A DNA stretch of 64,000 nt from CAYLLT01 sp964384465. GTDB lineage: Bacteria > Planctomycetota > Phycisphaerae > UBA1845 > PWPN01. The notes beneath the pieces were generated by a model. That model made no database searches, was not told the origin of the DNA, and saw only the letters and a program-made list of their open reading frames with translations. How positions within the stretch are numbered: position 1 is the stretch's first letter; each line of letters opens with the position of its first letter. The stretch spans positions 1-64,000 of the forward strand of contig CAYLLT010000017.1 in assembly GCA_964384465.1 (NCBI GenBank), in the 5' to 3' direction. The translations under genes were made by a program, and so were the position numbers. Shown here in pieces: positions 60,291 to 64,000 of the stretch.

Positions 60291-62138
60291 ATGGCACAGG
60301 CACTGATTATTGGAGCGGGCCCGGCGGGGCTGACGGCCGGATACGAGCTTAAAAAGCTCGGCGTACGCTCCACCGTCCTCGAGGCCGACCAGTTGGTCGG
60401 AGGGTTGTCGCGAACGGTCGCCTATCGGGGCTATCGATTCGATATCGGCGGGCATCGGTTCTTCTCAAAGGTTCCCCTGGTCAATGATCTCTGGAACGAG
60501 ATGCTGGGCGAAGACTTCCTGGTCCGCCCGCGACTCTCGCGCATCCACTATCGCGGACACTTCTTTGATTATCCGTTGCGGGCGGGCAACGCGCTGGCCG
60601 GCCTGGGGCCCGTCGAAGCGGCATTGGTCTGCCTGAGTTATGCCAAGGCCAGGCTCAGCCCCCACGGGCACGACAACAATTTCGAGCAATGGGTCTCGCG
60701 CCGTTTCGGCCGCCGGCTGTATGAGATTTTCTTCAAAACCTACACGGAGAAAGTCTGGGGCATCCCCTGTGCCGAGATCTCCGCCGACTGGGCCGCCCAG
60801 CGGATCAAAAACCTCTCGTTGTCAGAAGCGCTCCGCAATGCGCTCTTCAGCAAGAACGGCGCCAGCGCGGACGGCAAGATCATCACCACGTTGATCGACA
60901 AGTTCCATTACCCGCGGCTCGGCCCCGGAATGATGTGGGAAAGCTGCGAGCGGCTGCTGAAGGAAGACGGCAATGAAACGCTTCGCGGCATTCGCGTCGC
61001 CAGCATCCGCCACCGCCACGGGAAGGTGGACTGCATTTACGGCCGCACCGTCTCGGGCGAATCCATCGAGTTCGGCGGAGACCACTTCGTCTCCACCATG
61101 CCGCTCCGCGAGCTGATTCACGCGCTGGATCCGCTGCCGCCGGATGCGGTGCTTCATGCGGCCAATCGGCTCCGGTATCGAGACTATCTGACGGTCGTCC
61201 TCATCGTGAACCGTCCGGACGTTTTTCCGGACAATTGGATTTATATTCACTCACCCGAAGTAAAGATGGGGCGCATCCAGAACTACAAGAACTGGAGCCC
61301 TGAAATGGTGCCCGATCCCTCGCGCACATCGCTGGGCCTCGAGTACTTCCTCTGGGACAACGACGAGGAGTGGAACTGGCCGCAGGAACGGCTGATCGAG
61401 CTGGGTATCCGCGAGTGCGCGCAAATCGGCCTGATCGAACCGGGCGAGGTCGAGGACGGAACCGTGGTCCGCATGCAGAAGGCGTATCCGGTTTACGATC
61501 ATGTGTATCTGGACCATCTCGGCACGATCAAACAGTACCTGGCCAACTTCAAGAATTTGCAGACCATCGGGCGCAACGGACAGCACCGCTATAATAACCA
61601 GGATCATTCGATGCTGACCGGCGTCTATGCGGCGCGCAACATCGTCGGCGCCGACTACGACGTGTGGAGCGTGAACGTCGAACAGGAGTATCATGAAGAA
61701 GTGCGGAGCGAAACCGGTAAAGCGACTATAGCGGCCGGGGTACAGGAGCGGCTGGTGCCGGTCCGCGCCCCCGCGCAGCCGGGTCCGTTGACTCCGGAGG
61801 AATTTGTGGAGGCCGCGTTCGCGCGGCTCGATCCGCTGGCGATGGGCGCGTCGGTCGGCCTGGTGAGCAGCGCCGGCCTGATTGCGGCCTCGGTCATCCT
61901 GCTGCTCAAGCAGGGGCCGGTGGTCGGGCCGAATCTCTCCCTGCTGGCCAATTATCTACTGGGATTTGAGGTCTCTTGGACGGGCCTGTGGATTGGGGCC
62001 ATCGAAGCCGCTGCCGGGGGGTTCATGCTCGGCTATGTCGGGGCCAGCCTGCGCAACTGGGGGATCACCGCCTATGCCTGGTTGATCAAGCGCCGGGCCG
62101 AAGCCGAGGATCGCCGCGATCTTCTGGATCGCGTATAA
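60291..62138 (+). CDS. FAD-dependent oxidoreductase with C-terminal membrane domain
   Basis: The 615-residue protein has an FAD-binding Rossmann motif IIGAGPAGLTAGYEL at the start and continues as an amine-oxidase/UDP-galactopyranose-mutase-like flavoprotein (YRGYRFDIGGHRFFSK; KTYTEKVWGIP; RNGQHRYNNQDHSMLTG). This group is often encoded in polysaccharide clusters. Residues about 505-615 form an added domain with two hydrophobic helices (SVGLVSSAGLIAASVILLL and LWIGAIEAAAGGFMLGYVG), tying it to the membrane. A small neighbour resembles this domain, and a glycosyltransferase follows, suggesting a surface-glycan role. Confidence 0.82.
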   Translation: MAQALIIGAGPAGLTAGYELKKLGVRSTVLEADQLVGGLSRTVAYRGYRFDIGGHRFFSKVPLVNDLWNEMLGEDFLVRPRLSRIHYRGHFFDYPLRAGNALAGLGPVEAALVCLSYAKARLSPHGHDNNFEQWVSRRFGRRLYEIFFKTYTEKVWGIPCAEISADWAAQRIKNLSLSEALRNALFSKNGASADGKIITTLIDKFHYPRLGPGMMWESCERLLKEDGNETLRGIRVASIRHRHGKVDCIYGRTVSGESIEFGGDHFVSTMPLRELIHALDPLPPDAVLHAANRLRYRDYLTVVLIVNRPDVFPDNWIYIHSPEVKMGRIQNYKNWSPEMVPDPSRTSLGLEYFLWDNDEEWNWPQERLIELGIRECAQIGLIEPGEVEDGTVVRMQKAYPVYDHVYLDHLGTIKQYLANFKNLQTIGRNGQHRYNNQDHSMLTGVYAARNIVGADYDVWSVNVEQEYHEEVRSETGKATIAAGVQERLVPVRAPAQPGPLTPEEFVEAAFARLDPLAMGASVGLVSSAGLIAASVILLLKQGPVVGPNLSLLANYLLGFEVSWTGLWIGAIEAAAGGFMLGYVGASLRNWGITAYAWLIKRRAEAEDRRDLLDRV

Positions 62139-62168
62139 CGATATAATACTCGCGGCCGGAAGAAATAT

Positions 62169-62477
62169 ATGCCGAACAAAGACGCCAGCACATACGAAGT
62201 GAGCCGGGCGGTGGCGCGGCTCAAGGCGGGAATCGTGGCCCTGCTCTTCGCGGCGATCGCCGGGTTCGGCGTGTTCGCCATGACCGCCTGGCTGCTCCTG
62301 AAGGGCGGCGAAAACGTGGGGGCGCATTTGGAGCTGCTTGGCCAGTATTTTATTGGCTACTCGGTCACCTGGAAGGGGGCGTTCATCGGAATGCTCTACG
62401 GCGCGCTGTGCGGCGGCATCGCCGGCTGGATTATCGGCATGGTGTATAACCGCATCGTCGGCGTCCGCCATCAGTAA
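62169..62477 (+). CDS. Small membrane protein related to the neighbour's C-terminal domain
   Basis: The 102-residue protein has two predicted helices (ALLFAAIAGFGVFAMTAWLL and AFIGMLYGALCGGIAGWIIG). Its central pattern LLKGGENVGAHLELLGQYFI matches LLKQGPVVGPNLSLLANYLL in the carboxy-terminal domain of the oxidoreductase 31 bases upstream, including helix spacing. It may pair with that domain in the membrane. No known family name is assigned. Confidence 0.7.
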   Translation: MPNKDASTYEVSRAVARLKAGIVALLFAAIAGFGVFAMTAWLLLKGGENVGAHLELLGQYFIGYSVTWKGAFIGMLYGALCGGIAGWIIGMVYNRIVGVRHQ

Positions 62478-62575
62478 TGTTCTTGTTCGACTGATGCCGC
62501 CCCATCGATCCATATATCTTTGATTTTTGCGCCGTTGTCGACGTTGTGCCCCGGCGCAATCCCGTTGATCGCCAC

Positions 62576-64000
62576 ATGAATGTAACGAAACCCCAGCCTT
62601 CTCTGCGTTCGAGGTCCACCGCCACGGCTGCCCCATCTCTATCCGTGATTGTCCCGGCACATAACGCCGCGGATCATCTGCGGCGGTGTCTCTCGGCATT
62701 GGCCGCTTCGCGCGGCGTTGAATTTGAAGTGATCGTGATCGACGACGGTTCGACCGAGCCGCTCGAGCCCATCGTCGCCGCCCACGGTTACCGCTATATG
62801 CGCATCGACGGCCCGAGCGGTCCGGCCAGCGCGCGAAACCACGGCGCCGCTCACGCCGCCGGCACGCATCTTTTGTTCGTCGATTCCGACGTCTGCGTTC
62901 ATGAGGACACGATCGCCCGCATGTCCGACGCGTTCGCGGCGGATCCCGCGGCAGACGCCGTTGTCGGAACGTATGACGACGAGCCGGCCGACACCGGGTT
63001 CTTCTCGCAGTACAAGAATCTGTTCCACCACTACGTGCACCAGAGTTCCCCCGGTCGGATCGGTACGTTCTGGAGCGGATGCGGCGCCATGCGCCGCGAG
63101 GTGTTTCTGGAGTTCGGCGGCTTCGACGACATCCGTTATCGCCGCCCGGCCATTGAGGACATCGAGCTGGGCACCTGGGTCAGCGCCGCCGGTCATCGCA
63201 TCGTGCTCGACCCGCGCGTGCGGTGCAAACATCTCAAACGATGGACGCTCATCGGCATGCTCAAGAGCGACATCTTCGACCGCGGCATCCCCTGGATCCG
63301 GCTTATGCATCGTAGCGGCAAGCTGGCTGACAATTTGAACGTCAAGCCGCTCCAGCGGGCGTGCGCCGCGATGATGTACCTGGCCCTGACGATGCTCGCG
63401 GTGGCAGCGTGGGCGCCCAGGGCGGCGATTGCGACGGCGGGGCTCCTGGCTGTGGTGACTGCTGTCAACCACGATTTCTATCGATATCTGGCGGCGCGTA
63501 AGGGCTGGTGGTTTGCGGCGCGCGCCGTCCCGCTCCACTGGTTGTATTTCCTCTATTGCGGCTTCTGTGTCGCCGCCGGAACCGCCTTGCATTACGTCGA
63601 TCGTATTCGCGTCGGGCTGCGGCGCTGGCTTGATCGCCCGCATGCCGCCGGCGCGATAGACGAGCGGACAAGCGCGCGCCGACTCCTCCTGGCGCTGATT
63701 GCGCTCACGCTGCTCCTCTATGGCCGCGACATCGCCCACAGCGCCGGCGTGGCCGGAGACGCCGGCCACCACCTGATCAACGGCATCTTTATTTTCGACG
63801 CCCTTCGCGATCCGGGCCGCGCGATGTCTGATCCGCTGCAATACGCATTCGACTACTACCGCCACTTTCCCGCCGTCAATATCGGCTATTACCCGCCGGG
63901 TTTCGCCGTCATCGAAGGCCTATTGATGACGTTGTTCGGGGCGTCCGCCGCCACGGGGCAGCTTGCCGTGCTCCTGATGGCGATCGTGATGACGTGTTTT
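62576..64000 (+). CDS. Glycosyltransferase GT2 fused to a GT-C-like membrane domain (3' end beyond window)
   Basis: The frame is open from ATG 62576 to the window edge (475 residues). Residues 20-250 are a GT2 GT-A domain: LSVIVPAHNAADHL, VIVIDDGSTEP, GPASARNHGAAHAAG, LFVDSDVCVHED and an acidic RRPAIEDIELG motif. Three hydrophobic helices follow. From about residue 365 a second, GT39/ArnT-like amino terminus begins (GDAGHHLINGIFIFD; YYPPGFAVIEGLLMTLFG), where the Asp is the usual catalytic acidic position. It would use nucleotide-sugar and lipid-linked donors at the membrane. Its role with the upstream FAD protein in glycan building is inferred. Confidence 0.78.
   Translation, partial: MNVTKPQPSLRSRSTATAAPSLSVIVPAHNAADHLRRCLSALAASRGVEFEVIVIDDGSTEPLEPIVAAHGYRYMRIDGPSGPASARNHGAAHAAGTHLLFVDSDVCVHEDTIARMSDAFAADPAADAVVGTYDDEPADTGFFSQYKNLFHHYVHQSSPGRIGTFWSGCGAMRREVFLEFGGFDDIRYRRPAIEDIELGTWVSAAGHRIVLDPRVRCKHLKRWTLIGMLKSDIFDRGIPWIRLMHRSGKLADNLNVKPLQRACAAMMYLALTMLAVAAWAPRAAIATAGLLAVVTAVNHDFYRYLAARKGWWFAARAVPLHWLYFLYCGFCVAAGTALHYVDRIRVGLRRWLDRPHAAGAIDERTSARRLLLALIALTLLLYGRDIAHSAGVAGDAGHHLINGIFIFDALRDPGRAMSDPLQYAFDYYRHFPAVNIGYYPPGFAVIEGLLMTLFGASAATGQLAVLLMAIVMTCF

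Overview
The window is GC-rich, gene-dense bacterial chromosome, most likely from a member of the Planctomycetota. That placement is an inference. It rests on the many palindromic intergenic repeats of a style common in that phylum, and on a stray 94-base fragment beside an assembly gap whose minus strand reads like the 'YSLRTLL' amino-terminal motif of many planctomycete membrane proteins. No rRNA, tRNA, CRISPR array or transposase gene was seen.

Layout. 1-6870: housekeeping and accessory genes: a divergent RNase HII-like protein, an orphan amino-acid-type ABC ATPase, a VapBC-type toxin-antitoxin pair, ribH-nusB-ftsY on the minus strand, a DUF3891 protein and a Nudix protein. 6871-12473: a nitrogen-control cluster (ammonium transporter, PII protein, PII uridylyltransferase) behind a near-consensus sigma-54 promoter. 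12602-15139: an FtsK/SpoIIIE translocase. 15197-59070: a large type VI secretion (T6SS) locus. Its minus-strand arm reads, in order of transcription, coiled-coil protein, tssJ-like lipoprotein, tssK, tssL, tssM, tagF, tssA, tssB, tssC. Its plus-strand arm reads hcp, tssE, tssF, tssG, tssH(clpV), vgrG and then about 19 kb of spike and cargo genes. 59077-64000: a macro-domain-like gene, an 800-base gene-poor gap, an FAD oxidoreductase with an appended membrane domain, a small protein resembling that domain, and a glycosyltransferase cut by the window edge.

How the T6SS parts fit. All core components are recognisable: membrane complex TssJ/L/M, baseplate TssE/F/G/K, sheath TssB/C, tube Hcp, spike VgrG/PAAR, disassembly ATPase ClpV and cap-type TssA. 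The cargo island has two tandem copies of a predicted metzincin-like zinc protease plus partner gene, a PAAR protein carrying LysM-like and peptidoglycan-binding domains, a calcineurin-type phosphoesterase, a second PAAR-like gene broken by a scaffold gap, a LysM/OmpA-like protein, a possible M15-like peptidase, a DUF4123 adaptor and a single-polypeptide TssB-TssC fusion. A transthyretin-like beta domain recurs in VgrG, both PAAR proteins and the LysM/OmpA protein, which suggests a shared spike-tip building block.

Almost every spacer holds palindromic repeat DNA. Several families are built from 7-base units in opposed arms. Some copies run into genes: one encodes part of the TssJ signal peptide and another encodes the last 26 residues of TssG.
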